Shown piece by piece: positions 17,679 through 27,758 of a stretch of DNA of 32,467 nucleotides (its first letter is position 1; each line of letters starts with the position of its first letter). The notes beneath the pieces are model-generated. The model worked only from the letters and a program-made list of their open reading frames with translations. It searched no databases and had not been told where the DNA came from. Made by a program: the position numbers and the translations under genes. Origin of the DNA: Chara braunii (taxonomy: Eukaryota; Streptophyta; Charophyceae; Charales; Characeae); contig BFEA01000368.1 in NCBI GenBank assembly GCA_003427395.1, positions 306,988 to 339,454 of the forward strand. Reading direction: 5' to 3'.

Positions 17679-19523
17679 CTACGTCGAAGCCTTGAGGGGG
17701 ACGACCTCTTTTTTGTCCTTGGGCGAGGGCTTCTTCTTGGACGTTCGCAGTTTCTTAAGAGGGGAAGTTTCTTGTGCCGGGGTACAACCCCCGTCCTCCG
17801 GAATTGACCCCTCCAAAGCTGCAGGAGTCAGACTGAGTCCTTGACTATCGACCGAGCGGAAATCCTCATCCGAATCGGACCCGTTGTCCACAAGTCTTCG
17901 GGGTCGACTGTCATCCTTAAGCTTATACAGGGCCTTAACCCCCAAATCTGAGTCGTACTCCTTTTCCTCTTCTGATGACATATATATCACATTTTCATAT
18001 TTTCGAGGATTTGGGTGTGGCGACTTGGATCGCCCTTTTCCTTGCTGGATTGCTTCCTCGCCGTCGTCTTCGTCCTCTGACGAATCTCTTGACGAGAAGA
18101 AATAGTCCTGCAAAGGGGGGCTGTTAATATCTTCGTGAAGCACAATTTCGTTCCCTTTCACTACCCATTTTGCATCCCGTTCCCCATCTAAATCCTCGTT
18201 TCCTTCATCTCTCTTCCGTTTCTCCCGGGCAGGGAGGGTTTTGTCTTCGTCCATTAAATCCACAGGTACAGGTGAGTTTCCCCCTTTCTCAACGTCAATG
18301 GGTTGATCTTGCCTCCCTGACCCCTCTTTCGAGAGCATCTTTTTTCCCTTGCTTCGCCCATCCTTTGCAGGAGTGTACACTACGCCTGTTCCCTTGGCTT
18401 TCTCTTCAGCCCAATCCCTGCCCTGATGTTCCTTCTCTTTTTCATCGATCCGAAGTTGATTCTTCTCCCTTTCTTTGTTCTCTTCATCCTTCTCAGATTT
18501 TTTCCCATGTGCGCCTTCCCCCCCTCCCCTCTCTTTCTCCTTTTCCCTCTCCTTTTCCTTTTCCCCATCCTTCCCACTCTCCTTTCTTCCTCTTTTGCCT
18601 TTTCCATCTTTCCCATCATTCCCCTCCTTCCCTCCTCGCTCCTTGTTATTTCTTTTTTCCTTGTTCCCCTTACTTGGGATTTTGACCACGTTGGCATAGG
18701 ACTTCTTGTGAGCCATGCAATCATCGTCCCCCTCGAAGTGGAAATGCCTCCGGCAGGCCAGGTACCACGGAGTGTCAGCACAGACCACTTCTAATTCCAC
18801 ATACCCATCGGGACCCAGGTCTACTACCAAATATCTTCTGTAGCGTAATCTGGCCGAGGATTCCAGATCAAACCGGACATTCAACAGATCCGGCTCCAGC
18901 TTATCTTTAAATGCACAGTACTCTTTGACCAACTCAGAGCCATAGGCATTATGAACTGCCCCAGGGAGAAGGGGGAGGACGCCCACTGGGACCTGCTGGC
19001 ACCAGATCCAAAAGAACCAGTGTCGAGCAACCTCCCTCAATTCCCACAATTCATTCTCTATCATCCACGGTCTGAATTCAACTTTGTATGTCACGTTATC
19101 CATCTCAATTTGGGTGTGAGCACAACGTAACATCCATTGAGCGATCTCCTTAGAGGGAGCCACGTACGTTATTAGATTTTTCCCCTCATTATGGAAGAGT
19201 CCTCTATTCGTAGGAACAGTAAACTTTGAAGAGGATGCCCATCCATTTTCGTACATTCGAGCCAAGCGTTTTATAACGTCCGTTGTCGGCGAAGACGAAT
19301 CTTCGCCAAAGAGGATCGTAACCGCGTTTTCTTGCAGCCATTCCGCCTGAATCTTTGAAATTTCCGGGTTTATCGTCACTTCCAAATAATCCTCTCCTGT
19401 CTCCACCTTCGATGGAGTTAGGCAAGGAGGGAGGATGCCATCGTGATAGCATTGTGAGATTAAATCCCGGATTCGTTGTTTCTCTTGGGGGGATATGGTC
19501 GTGGGGGATCCCCCGACTGCCAT
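17679..19523 (-). CDS. LINE ORF1 protein (RNA-binding, gag-like)
   Basis: A 614-codon uninterrupted ORF with ATG at 19521-19523. Residues 1-260 form a conserved globular part (LITYVAPSKEIAQWMLR, YKVEFRPWMIENELWELREVARHWFFW) that resembles the RNA-binding region of plant LINE/gag-like proteins (DUF4283 type, by general resemblance). A Cys/His cluster follows (WYLACRRHFHFEGDDDC). Its first Cys, present in the other LINE (WCRKC), is Tyr here. Residues 290-420 are extremely Lys/Glu/Gly-rich and the rest is acidic and Ser-rich, both likely disordered. It would coat LINE RNA. It is the only long intact frame in this LINE, though the native protein was probably longer. Confidence 0.85.
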   Translation of the reverse strand: MAVGGSPTTISPQEKQRIRDLISQCYHDGILPPCLTPSKVETGEDYLEVTINPEISKIQAEWLQENAVTILFGEDSSSPTTDVIKRLARMYENGWASSSKFTVPTNRGLFHNEGKNLITYVAPSKEIAQWMLRCAHTQIEMDNVTYKVEFRPWMIENELWELREVARHWFFWIWCQQVPVGVLPLLPGAVHNAYGSELVKEYCAFKDKLEPDLLNVRFDLESSARLRYRRYLVVDLGPDGYVELEVVCADTPWYLACRRHFHFEGDDDCMAHKKSYANVVKIPSKGNKEKRNNKERGGKEGNDGKDGKGKRGRKESGKDGEKEKEREKEKERGGGEGAHGKKSEKDEENKEREKNQLRIDEKEKEHQGRDWAEEKAKGTGVVYTPAKDGRSKGKKMLSKEGSGRQDQPIDVEKGGNSPVPVDLMDEDKTLPAREKRKRDEGNEDLDGERDAKWVVKGNEIVLHEDINSPPLQDYFFSSRDSSEDEDDGEEAIQQGKGRSKSPHPNPRKYENVIYMSSEEEKEYDSDLGVKALYKLKDDSRPRRLVDNGSDSDEDFRSVDSQGLSLTPAALEGSIPEDGGCTPAQETSPLKKLRTSKKKPSPKDKKEVVPLKAST

Positions 19524-19862
19524 CCAGGGACGAACAGTTAAGTACCCTAATAAGAATAATAAGAGGGCCTAATTATGTTAGTAATAGAATAAAAGCTTCA
19601 AATAAATTAGGAACAAAGCAAGTATATCCCCACCAATCCCCACACCCGCCAGGGAGGAAGAGGAGTTATACCTGCGTCATTAGAGTTTGTCTCCTTACCC
19701 AAGGCATGGTGAAGTCTGCGTCCGCATCAACACTCTACCTCCAGCTCGCTCAGCACGCTTCTTGACAAGGTGAGGAGTGGGGGGGCGGAAAACCACTCAG
19801 TCCCCTCGTATTTCACAGGGGCATATCGACATAGTAACTATGGCGAGAGTAGTGGCGTCCTG

Positions 19863-19887
19863 TCTACCTCGGAATTACCGAGGTAGA
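19863..19887. repeat. Perfect hairpin, 10-bp arms, 5-base loop
   Basis: TCTACCTCGG and CCGAGGTAGA are exact inverted repeats around AATTA. It is not followed by a T-run on either strand. Confidence 0.75.
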
Positions 19888-20386
19888 TGACGTCAGTTCG
19901 CCCGCTAGGATTGCCCTGGGCCGTAGAGCAGGGGTCGGCCTGCCGTCCCTAGTAGGCTTCCCTGCATTGAGCACAGCACTGCTTAACGCAGCCTTTCCGC
20001 CTTTCCCGTCCCCGACTCCCTTCCTCTTCTCTCAATTTCACCTCACACTACCTACCTACCACTACTCCTAATTGTAGGCATACTTCTCTGAAATTCTTTT
20101 TCGCCTTTCACTACCTTCCTACCACTACTCCTAAGACGATATAGAGGAGACCCCTGCAAACATAGGGCCTCGCAAACGAGGTAATTCATGTTGCCCCCCG
20201 CCCCAACAGCGGTAGTCAGAGATGGGGTGGGGCCGCCGGTGGGGGTCCGGCTAACACAAAAACCGAGCATTTTGCCAGTAGCTGCGCCTCCCTTTCTCAT
20301 CGTTGCTCTTTTTATTTTTTTTTGTGAAAACACCTTGTTAGACTTTCATAAGGTCGGGAGAGGGGAGTGCTCTCTGTTCTGGGGTT

Positions 20387-20406
20387 AAAAAAAAAAAAAA
20401 AAAAAA
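20387..20406. repeat. A20 homopolymer run
   Basis: An uninterrupted plus-strand A-run. No LINE or SINE body is recognisable immediately upstream, so it is not assigned as a tail. Confidence 0.7.
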
Positions 20407-20643
20407 TCAGAAGGAAAGGGGTATCCCCATTTAGGCCCTCCTTCGTGTATTTTCGCACCAAGATGATGACAGCAGTCTGCATTTTTGAATGTACACGGGG
20501 TCCAGAAGGCATCCAAATACATGTAGGGTCTTGTGTAGTGGAGCAGAGGCCTATGTTGCGCAGTTGCGATCTGCCCCAAGATGCCCAACCTAATTTTTTT
20601 TTTTAATTATTATTATTTTTTATTTTAGATGCTCAACCTGGTT

Positions 20644-20835
20644 TGACTGTTCTAGCCGTACATCTGGCTGATCGACGGCTTGGGATCCCGGGCTTGTGGA
20701 GTCCTCAGCATTGTCGATTGAATTGAATTACTTGGAGACTGACCGTTCTAGCCGTAGATCTAGCTGATCAACGGCTCGGGATCCCGAGCTTGTGGAGTCC
20801 TCAGCATTGTTGATTGAATTGAATTACTCGGAGAC
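20644..20835. repeat. Tandem duplication, 2 x 96 bp
   Basis: 20644-20739 and 20740-20835 align end to end without gaps, with 8 differences, 7 of them transitions (about 92 percent identity). The second copy contains a 16-bp perfect palindrome, GCTCGGGATCCCGAGC (20774-20789), which is imperfect in the first. Confidence 0.95.
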
Positions 20836-21088
20836 CCTACCATTACCGTAGGCGAGGTCCCACCTACGGTAGTACCCCATGGATTATTTCAAATTCCTTA
20901 TTGACTGTTGATCTTCGTAATAAACTAACCTTTTGTTGACAACTCAATAGCAAATAGCAGAACTTCAACAGAGCGACAATACGACCACACGAGACCAAGA
21001 AAGTAAAGAAGGGGGAAAAAGGGGGGAGAAGAAGAGATAGACACAACCACAAGATAAACGTAATCGAATGGTGAAACTTAATTCTCCA

Positions 21089-21298
21089 GAACACGACTGA
21101 CTCGTGTAAAAATCTTGAAAATGTCGAGTCGAGTCAAAACCATGGCGTAGTCCTCTCCCGAACATGACTGACTCGTGTAAAAAACTTGAAAATGTCAAGT
21201 CGAGTCAAAATCGTAGCGTAGTCCTCTCCCGAACACAACTGACTCATGCAAAGATCTTGAAAATATCGAGTCGAGTCAAAACCGTGGCGTAGTCCTAC
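21089..21298. repeat. Tandem repeat, 3 x 71 bp
   Basis: Units start at 21089, 21160 and 21231 with GAACAYRACTGACTC and include GAGTCGAGTCAAAA and GTAGTCCT. The last unit is cut short. The unit length is not a multiple of three, so reading frames crossing it are not real. The spacing rules out CRISPR, as the units are contiguous with no spacers. Confidence 0.92.
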
Positions 21299-22043
21299 CG
21301 GTTTTGGTTGGCGCCACCCAGCCTCACCAGGGACCTGTCGGTTGTCGGTGAAAAAAACAAACACCGCAATCCTATTTATCTTGCTAGCAATAGAATACTT
21401 CAAAGGTTTTTTCGAAGCACAAAAGCTTAGTAGAGGTATAGTACTCGAAAAACCGTCCACGTTCATGAAGCCACCACACCACAGGAGTTCATCTTGCACC
21501 ACCACGAGAGAATTGATCGTACTTTCGTGCTACACGAGGCATTAGAGCGAAAACAAACTAAGCAACTATGTCTGTCCAAAATCAAGAATCTACAACAAAA
21601 ATATTGTCATAATTACCTACTTTCAGACTAAGTGCAGAGCCAACCAACCGTCAGAAGCCGAGCTAGCTCACTCCTGATCACTATTCCGTATTTTCTTTAC
21701 TTTTGTTTTTTTACTTCTATTTTTTAACCAAAATGTCACTCCACAGATTGATTGTTTGAAACCTACACAAGCCACAACCATGTGCTGCAAACCGGAACGA
21801 AAAAGCTAACCACAACGAATCATCAAGAACTAGATCTAAGCATACCCACCTAACCCTGTATCAGGCCACCATTCGATAAGTTCTCAACTCGGTGGTCCCA
21901 CCACCACCGCTTCATCAGAAAATAGCGAATCACCAGCAAACATGCCCAAAAGACCAACGACCACTCAAAAGTTCACACAACCTATTAGGAAAGTCCTATC
22001 ACCGTGCCCGCATTCCCCCAACATATCCAACCGACAAGTTGCC
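21299..22043. other. Gene-free stretch
   Basis: Nothing supportable. It may include the 3' flank or tail of the minus-strand RT pseudogene that ends near 22047. Confidence 0.4.
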
Positions 22044-22046
22044 TCA

Positions 22047-24066
22047 TCCCATCAGGATGGGCAGCCATCGGTCCCAGATTCCAGCAAATTTATTAGAAAA
22101 GTTAATCAGGGCATGATCAAAGTACCAGTCGGGATACTTACGACATCACAACTCAATCTTCAAGGTGAACAAAAATGAAAGTTCAGTACCTGACATGGAA
22201 AAGAAAGTCCTTGCTCGGTGCAGAAAAGAATCAATAGCAACCATCTTTTATTGCTTGTTAGAATAAGAAGAGAAATCTTGAATACTTTGAAAAATCAACA
22301 TGTCTTCCCTCCAGACCCTCTGTCTTTTGTGCATGGGCAAGCACATAATGCCAGTCTATCCATCAAACATCTTCAGAAAGCATCCTAGAAAGTCCCACGT
22401 CTGACCATCATTCGCCTGTTCCAAAGATAGATTGCTATCATAACACCTTGAAAACTGTTGAATTACTTCGGTTGCATGACCGATCGAACCGACCACCTTC
22501 TTGTCGCAGGTAACGAAAATGGGCACATCATCCATCAGGCAAAAACCATGAAATAGATAACGGGAATCAGACAAAGGAGAAAGAAAAGAAAAAAAACCAT
22601 TAAAGGCACAGAGGAGTCAAACCAAAGTTGGACTCAACGATTCGCCCATCGGGATCCCAACTGTCTGCCGAAGAAGCGAGCTACTAACAATAATGAACAT
22701 GTTCTCCAACTCAAAGGACACATACTGAATAATATGTTCGAACGAAACATGTGTCCAACCTTCTTCCTTTGATCAGCTTGACTTTTTTGCCACTTCAAGT
22801 TGATCCTACAACAACAACCACATACTCATTACTCATCCAGTAATTGATGATCCAATGCAAAGCTTGAAGAATAGAATGGTGGGGCAGATTAGAGAACATT
22901 TCTTTAACATCAAACGAAGCACCCATCGGAAACTCATTTTTTTTCGGACCCTTGTTAATCCTCTTGATTTCATTGATGAGATCTAAAGTAGTCTGAAGAT
23001 TAAAGTTATAACCAGACTGCATCTTATACAACAAGTAATTAACCACGCGTGATATCACCTGTCTATCGGCAGCAGAGCATTCCGAGTAGGAGGGACAGAT
23101 GGGACGCCATTTGTTGACATCTTTGTGCTTGGGGAGGCAATATGCCCTTCCAAACATCCCACTGTTTTTCCACTTTGCGACCCGCTTTAGGTTCAACCGA
23201 AGGTACTTCTCCTTACATTTCTTCATAACAACCTCTTCACTATCGCTACAGGTGGAAAAGGATGGGTTCTCCAATAACAACTTATTCATACCCATCCCAT
23301 AGATTACCGGACAACAGATATAAGTATCCCCCATGTTGTGATCTAGGGGGGAGCAAACAACTTCAAGTCCTTGCAATCGATCACGACACTCGACAGCCTC
23401 ATCAACTGTAGCACATTTAGATACCCCATAAACGATTTCATCAGGACGAGCAACAAAGCAATTGGAGAAGATCGGTCCAGAGTAGAAGTCATCATGCAGA
23501 GAAAGACTATAATAAGTAGTAGAGAGACTGTCGAAAGCTTCCAACAGTTGCTTCCTAAGATTGGAGATGTGCTGACGAGGGGGGTGCATAATATTTTTAG
23601 AATTACTCATAATATCGGGAAAAAAAATTGTAGAGCTCACACGAAAAGTCACGTGACCATCTGAGCGGTGGAACGAACCCTCTACCTTCGCACAACAATA
23701 AACTCTACAATCCACCTGCGCCACCCTTCGATAGTTGTAAATGACATCTCCAACTTGAACAGTTTTATTTCTACACCAAACAACACTCATACGGCGAATC
23801 AGTAGATTCTGCCAAGCAAGGGAAATTGACAAACTCTTCACTGCTTGTGCGCACACCCGTCTGACCGTTGCTTTACACAAGGACTTATCATAAACCACAC
23901 GAATCACTAGGCACTGATGTAACTGCACCCTGAATTTCACCCTTGCAGTGTGCGACAAAATGTATTTAAGCCTAACTCTAGTACACTTCTCAGAAGTCGA
24001 GATCCTAAGTGAACAAATCACGACGAGTGCTAGGGTTACAAAGAAGAAGGGATAAAAGTTCTTCAA
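22047..24066 (-). pseudogene. Penelope-like reverse transcriptase remnant
   Basis: From N to C: an unrecognised 290-residue region with a GHVTFR-type Cys/His stretch (VYCCAKVEGSFHRSDGH); a fingers-like block (FGRAYCLPKHKDVNKWRPICP) with the PKxxK...RPI signature of Penelope-like elements; FDVKEMFSNLPHHSILQAL (motif A Asp); then, after a frame change near 22790, LRQTVGIPMGESLSPTL (22644-22658), CLMDDVPIFV (catalytic DD, 22527-22535), and CYDSNLSLE...WDFLG. The frame continues with several stops (TGA, TAG, TAA) through FQSIQDFSSYSNKQ and FDHALINFSNKF to TGA 22044-22046. It is clearly different from the LTR and LINE RTs here. I saw no GIY-YIG endonuclease. I recall similar RTs in charophyte sequence sets, unverified. 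Confidence 0.7.
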
Positions 24067-24359
24067 GTTCCAATGACCTGCTCATAAACAAAGAGATTGA
24101 GTGAAAAGTAATGACAACCCCTCCTTGCAACCACCCTCGACGTTTCCGAAGCTGACCAGTCCCAAACTACTGTCAAAAGTAAGGAGTGTTGAAACTTTGT
24201 TGTGGTCGTGGATCTTCGTCATCTACGGTCGAAAGTAAGGGTTCCTGTAGATTCGCGCATCGCCACACCACTCTCGAAATGTGCAAAATGAGAATACACT
24301 TCCCACTAGACCATCGCCAGGTGCACCTGCCACACGTTTGTCATTTTTTTGTTTTTTTT
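24067..24359. other. Gene-free stretch
   Basis: No gene is seen. It may contain the missing start region of the Penelope-like pseudogene, whose frame lacks an ATG at 24066. Confidence 0.35.
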
Positions 24360-24645
24360 AAAGAGAATTTTTTTGATATGCCCCTTAAAGTTTGATTTAT
24401 TTGCGGTGTGCCTCTCTGACGGCCAACTTACCTTGCCACGCCCCTCTGATGGTCAGGGGAACAACTGCGAGTGCCACCAACGGCCACAGCGGCATGCTGG
24501 AAATTGCACTCGTCACTGACAGGGGCCTGAAGAAAGGTTCAAAGGCCCCAGGGGGACGACAGGGTAAGTCGGCTGCTAGAGGGGCATGCCACTAATAAAT
24601 CAAACTTTCAGGGGCATATCGAAAAGTTTTCCATTTTTAAAAGGT
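24360..24645. mobile_element. Foldback / MITE-like element with ~100-bp inverted repeats
   Basis: The two halves are inverted repeats. GATATGCCCCTTAAAGTTTG (from 24375) pairs with the inverted CAAACTTTCAGGGGCATATC (ending 24620). The similarity continues inwards through GATTTATT and the CGGCC/GCAGCC and ACTTACC blocks to near 24470 and 24530. T-rich tracts flank both ends. No ORF. The target duplication is not clear because the flanks are homopolymeric. Confidence 0.7.
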
Positions 24646-25353
24646 AAGATATATTCTTACAAAAAAAATTCCATTATATCATAAGCAAAATGAGAACTGG
24701 GTCGGTGCCCAGAATAGACTGGTAGTTGGTGTTCGTGGTAGGTGGTTCCGGACAATTTGTACACGGTGCTGGTGCAGAAAGAAGCTGCTTGGCAAAGCAT
24801 AGAGCGACAATATTGGAAACGAGATGGGGTTGATGCGGGGGCCGACGGCGTAGCGCTAATCCAGTGCGCTAAGTGCCACTTCGGTGGCGCTTAGGAGCGT
24901 TAAGGAAGATTAGGGTTAATTAAGCGCGGGGAAAGAGAGGACATCCTTACGATATCGTATCAACTTCCACCATATCAGTTGAGTATGTTCATGAAAATAT
25001 TAAAGATGATATGGGGAACTTTCCCCTCACTGCCAGTCAATGTTGCAGTGATAGACGTGGAGTTCAGTGCCACCATCAGGAAAAGCATATGCCCGGGCTG
25101 TGGAGCAGTTAGGCCTGCCATGCTTGGTTGCTCGTCGGGCCGTAACGTTGGTTCCTCGTTGAAAGGTAATCACGAAACGTAGTTTGACGACCTTCGGAGA
25201 GTCAATGGTATCCATGATCTTCCCAAGATAAGAAGTTGGTGTTTAGAGATTGTGCATGTTGTAGGTCATTTAGGTAGTTTTAAAGGTTGATTTTATGGTT
25301 TTACGGTTTTACTGGTATGCTTCAAGAAAAAATAATTTATTTCTTCCGACAGA
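24646..25353. other. Gene-free region upstream of the plus LINE
   Basis: No gene is supported. It may hold the LINE 5' UTR. It contains the UUCG hairpin at 24869-24894 and a single TTAGGGTT, too isolated to be telomeric. Confidence 0.45.
24869..24894 (+). other. Strong hairpin with UUCG tetraloop
   Basis: CTAAGTGCCAC and GTGGCGCTTAG form an 11-bp stem with one G-T wobble, closed by C(TTCG)G, the exceptionally stable tetraloop in RNA. A competing inverted repeat TAGCGC/GCGCTA overlaps (24851-24871). It could be part of a structured RNA or 5' UTR; nothing identifies a family. Confidence 0.55.
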
Positions 25354-26622
25354 ATGGAGAGTTCTGCCCCTGGGTCTTCTGCAAAAACACTAATGTCTCA
25401 AGAGGAGAAACAGAGGGTCTTCGACATCCTAAAATATTGCTACTCGAATGGGATCCTACCAGAGGAATTTGCTCCTAAAATTGTTGAAACAGGCCCAAAT
25501 TTTGTACGAGTAACGATGAATAGAGAAGTTTACAAAGTCCAAGTCGAATGGCTCACCCAGCACGCAGTCTCGGTCCAATTTGGCAACGATTCAACTCCAC
25601 TCCCACCGTCAGTTAAAAACCGATTAATTAGAATTTATGAAGACGGGTGGGCTCATTCCAGAACGGTGAATGCCCCTCCCAAACGGGGGGTCTTCCGATG
25701 TGAGGGTCGCAACTTAGTGACTTACGTGGCGAGTGCAAAAGAGATCGCCATTTGGATGAGGAGGAAAGGAACGGACGAGATAGTGTTGGATGGGAAGAAA
25801 TACGTTGTATATTTTCGACCCTGGAAGTCGGAACACGAGTTGTACGAGTGGCGTGAAGCCCTGAAATTCCAGTATTTTTTGGTGAAAATTTTACAGGTGC
25901 CTGTGTCGGTTCTGCCACACATACGAGGGGCAATTAAAAAAGTCTTCGGTAATATTTTGAAGGCCCATGAAGCCTTTGCAGACCCTGTAGCTCCTGACCT
26001 TTGAAGCATCCGCTTCGATCTGGTCCCTTCAGCACGAGTCTGGTACAAAAAGCATTTAATCGTGGACATGGAAGAAGATGGATGGGTAGAACTGGAAGTG
26101 GTTTGTGTCGACTCCTCCTGGTGCAGGAAATGCCGTCAGTATATCCACTCTGAAGAAGATTCCACCTGTCCGGTCAACTTGAGACAAGTGGAAAATGCAT
26201 GGAGGAAGACAGGATACAAAGATGTCCTACTCAAAAAGAAGGACCAGAGGGATCAACGGGAAGATGAAGGGAGAGATCAGCCTCAGGGAAGGAACGAAGG
26301 GGGAAGGGAAGAAGAAAAGGGTCAAAGACGCAAGGAGAAAGAGCCCAAGAAGGGGGAAGAAAAGGAAATATGGAGAAAGAAAGAGTAGTCCCAATAACAG
26401 AAAGAGACCGATGAGGGTGGGAAGCAAATGGAAGTGGAAGAGAGGGAGAATGACAGGTGGGGGGAAGGGACACAGGAAGAAAGGGGACAGAAGGGACAAG
26501 AGGAATTACAAAAGTCGAAAGATACGTCAGTAGAAATAGAAATGGAAATCGAAGAAGAGATCGAAGCTGGCAAATTAGCCAAGACCACTTACGAGAGTCG
26601 AGAACACCAGAAGGGGGAGTGA
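25354..26622 (+). pseudogene. LINE ORF1 protein, interrupted
   Basis: Starts at ATG 25354. Residues 1-216 match ORF1 of the other LINE (SQEEKQRVFDILKYCY, NLVTYVASAKEIAIWMRR, YVVYFRPWKSEHELYEWREA). A TGA at 26002-26004 interrupts DL-SIRFDL, but the same frame continues with a complete Cys/His knuckle WCRKCRQYIHSEEDSTC (CX2CX4HX6C, a variant spacing). A Lys/Glu/Gly/Arg-rich tail follows, with further TAG and TAA near 26388 before the frame closes around 26622. An RNA-binding role is inferred from the knuckle and charge. Confidence 0.82.
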
Positions 26623-27250
26623 CAGGGGAACAACCTCTGACGCAGCCCCCTGGAGAAGACCTGTTCGTAGGGCTAAAAGGTAAGATCTCAAAGGCTTCGG
26701 TGGGTTTCGACCAGCCAAACTTAAAATCGAAGGATCCACAACCCATACTACCCCTCTTGGATTTGTTGCCTGAGCCTGCTCACCCCCCCCCCCCGTCAGG
26801 GAGGAGGATGATGATCAGGCTAGGGGAGAAGTCACGGAGGAGGTAAGGGCAGCGGCATCCATGTTGTGTAATGTCAAAACAAACTGTACCCTAGCTAGGG
26901 AAAAAAAGAAAGGACCCAGCAGAACAGGAAAGAAAAATATTTTGGGTCCCAAGCGGGTCAATCGCTCACATCGAAGAGAATAAGGACGAATGATTGTCGT
27001 GCAATCCCTAGCGGGAACCACCATACGCCCGGGCCGGACGTTCCCCCGGTCTCAATAGAATGGAGGAAACGTCTGGTGACACAGAAGCAATCCCAACCGG
27101 CAAAGAAAGCGATAAGTTTCGGTGCTCCCATGCGTACACTTTCTCGCAAGGATAAGAAAGAAAAAAAGTTGGTTGAACTTTTTTTCCCGGGCCCTTAATC
27201 TGTACGAAAGCCTTGATAAATATGGTTGTATTTACGAGAAGAGGGACATA
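26623..27250 (+). pseudogene. Degenerate ORF1 tail
   Basis: Between the recognisable ORF1 and the middle segment I see only short frames with no clear homology to the other LINE. The position corresponds to its acidic, Ser-rich disordered tail, which diverges quickly. A C-run lies near 26785-26794. Confidence 0.4.
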
Positions 27251-27758
27251 AGGAAAATTGGAATTACCGTTCATAACAGTGAAAAGCCCTCCAACAGAGT
27301 CACAGGCAGCTGAGTTAATCTGCTCAGCTGTTCTCAAGGATTCAGGAACGGTATCCATCCTTCCCCTGCCCAAGATGGGTAGACATATTGTTGACGCGGA
27401 CACTGACGTAAAGGTACTGATGTACATTGTGTTTCTAAACCTGATCTCAGTGTCAGGTACATAGGACTAATGGGACCAGCTCCCTTTCCAGTGGCTGCCT
27501 CTACAGTCATTTCTATAGTTAGGCTCAGACCAACTTAAAAATATTCACATCGGTCCACATCTGACAGCCCAAGATGTGGCAGAATGGTTATCTCTGGCAG
27601 AGGCCCATGAAATAATAGGGGCAAAGGAGTTCTCTCGCCAATTATGTATTCAAGATCTGGTGAAAGAAACCTTGCCTCTCCCACAACCAAACAATCCATC
27701 CCGCATCCAAGAACCCAGCGGCAACGACCAGTCTGATGGTCCTGCCCAATGGGATTAG
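27251..27758 (+). pseudogene. LINE middle segment (conserved C-terminal part of ORF1)
   Basis: Frames here match 16957-17517 of the other LINE: KMGRHIVDADTDVKVLMYI (about 27373-27430), and LTAQDVAEWLSLAEAHEI (about 27550-27620) after a frame change. The last frame ends in TAG at 27756-27758, 23 bases inside ORF2, the same overlap arrangement as in the other LINE. No domain is recognised. Confidence 0.6.

Larger units (their letters stand above)
13906..19523 (-). mobile_element. LINE (L1-like, EN+RT), 3' end lost
   Basis: The minus strand carries ORF1, a middle frame and ORF2 (apurinic-type endonuclease then RT) in LINE order. The 3' end is missing: ORF2 stops being LINE-like at about 13906, in the segment matching WDSEENNW of the second LINE, and there is no 3' UTR or poly(A). 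Because LINEs integrate from the 3' end, loss of that end points to a later insertion. The abutting sequence is the terminus of the LTR-like repeat. The upstream limit is not defined beyond the ORF1 ATG. Confidence 0.88.
19524..20643. other. Gene-free region upstream of the LINE
   Basis: No gene is supported. It may contain the LINE 5' UTR. It holds a 10-bp-arm hairpin (19863-19887), two copies of ACCACTACTCCTAA 63 bases apart (about 20058 and 20121), a 20-base A-run (20387-20406) and an AT-rich patch (20589-20630). Confidence 0.5.

Noticed and set aside
18380-18794. Overlapping frames rich in Phe/Leu/Pro or Lys/Arg on both strands
   Set aside because: Shadows of the Lys/Glu/Gly-rich part of LINE ORF1.
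20387-20406. A20 run as the tail of a LINE or SINE
   Set aside because: No recognisable element body upstream and no target duplication seen.
21089-21298. CRISPR array
   Set aside because: The three 71-bp units are contiguous without spacers, in a eukaryotic transposon context.
24910-24917. Telomere-like TTAGGGTT
   Set aside because: A single unit only, no array.
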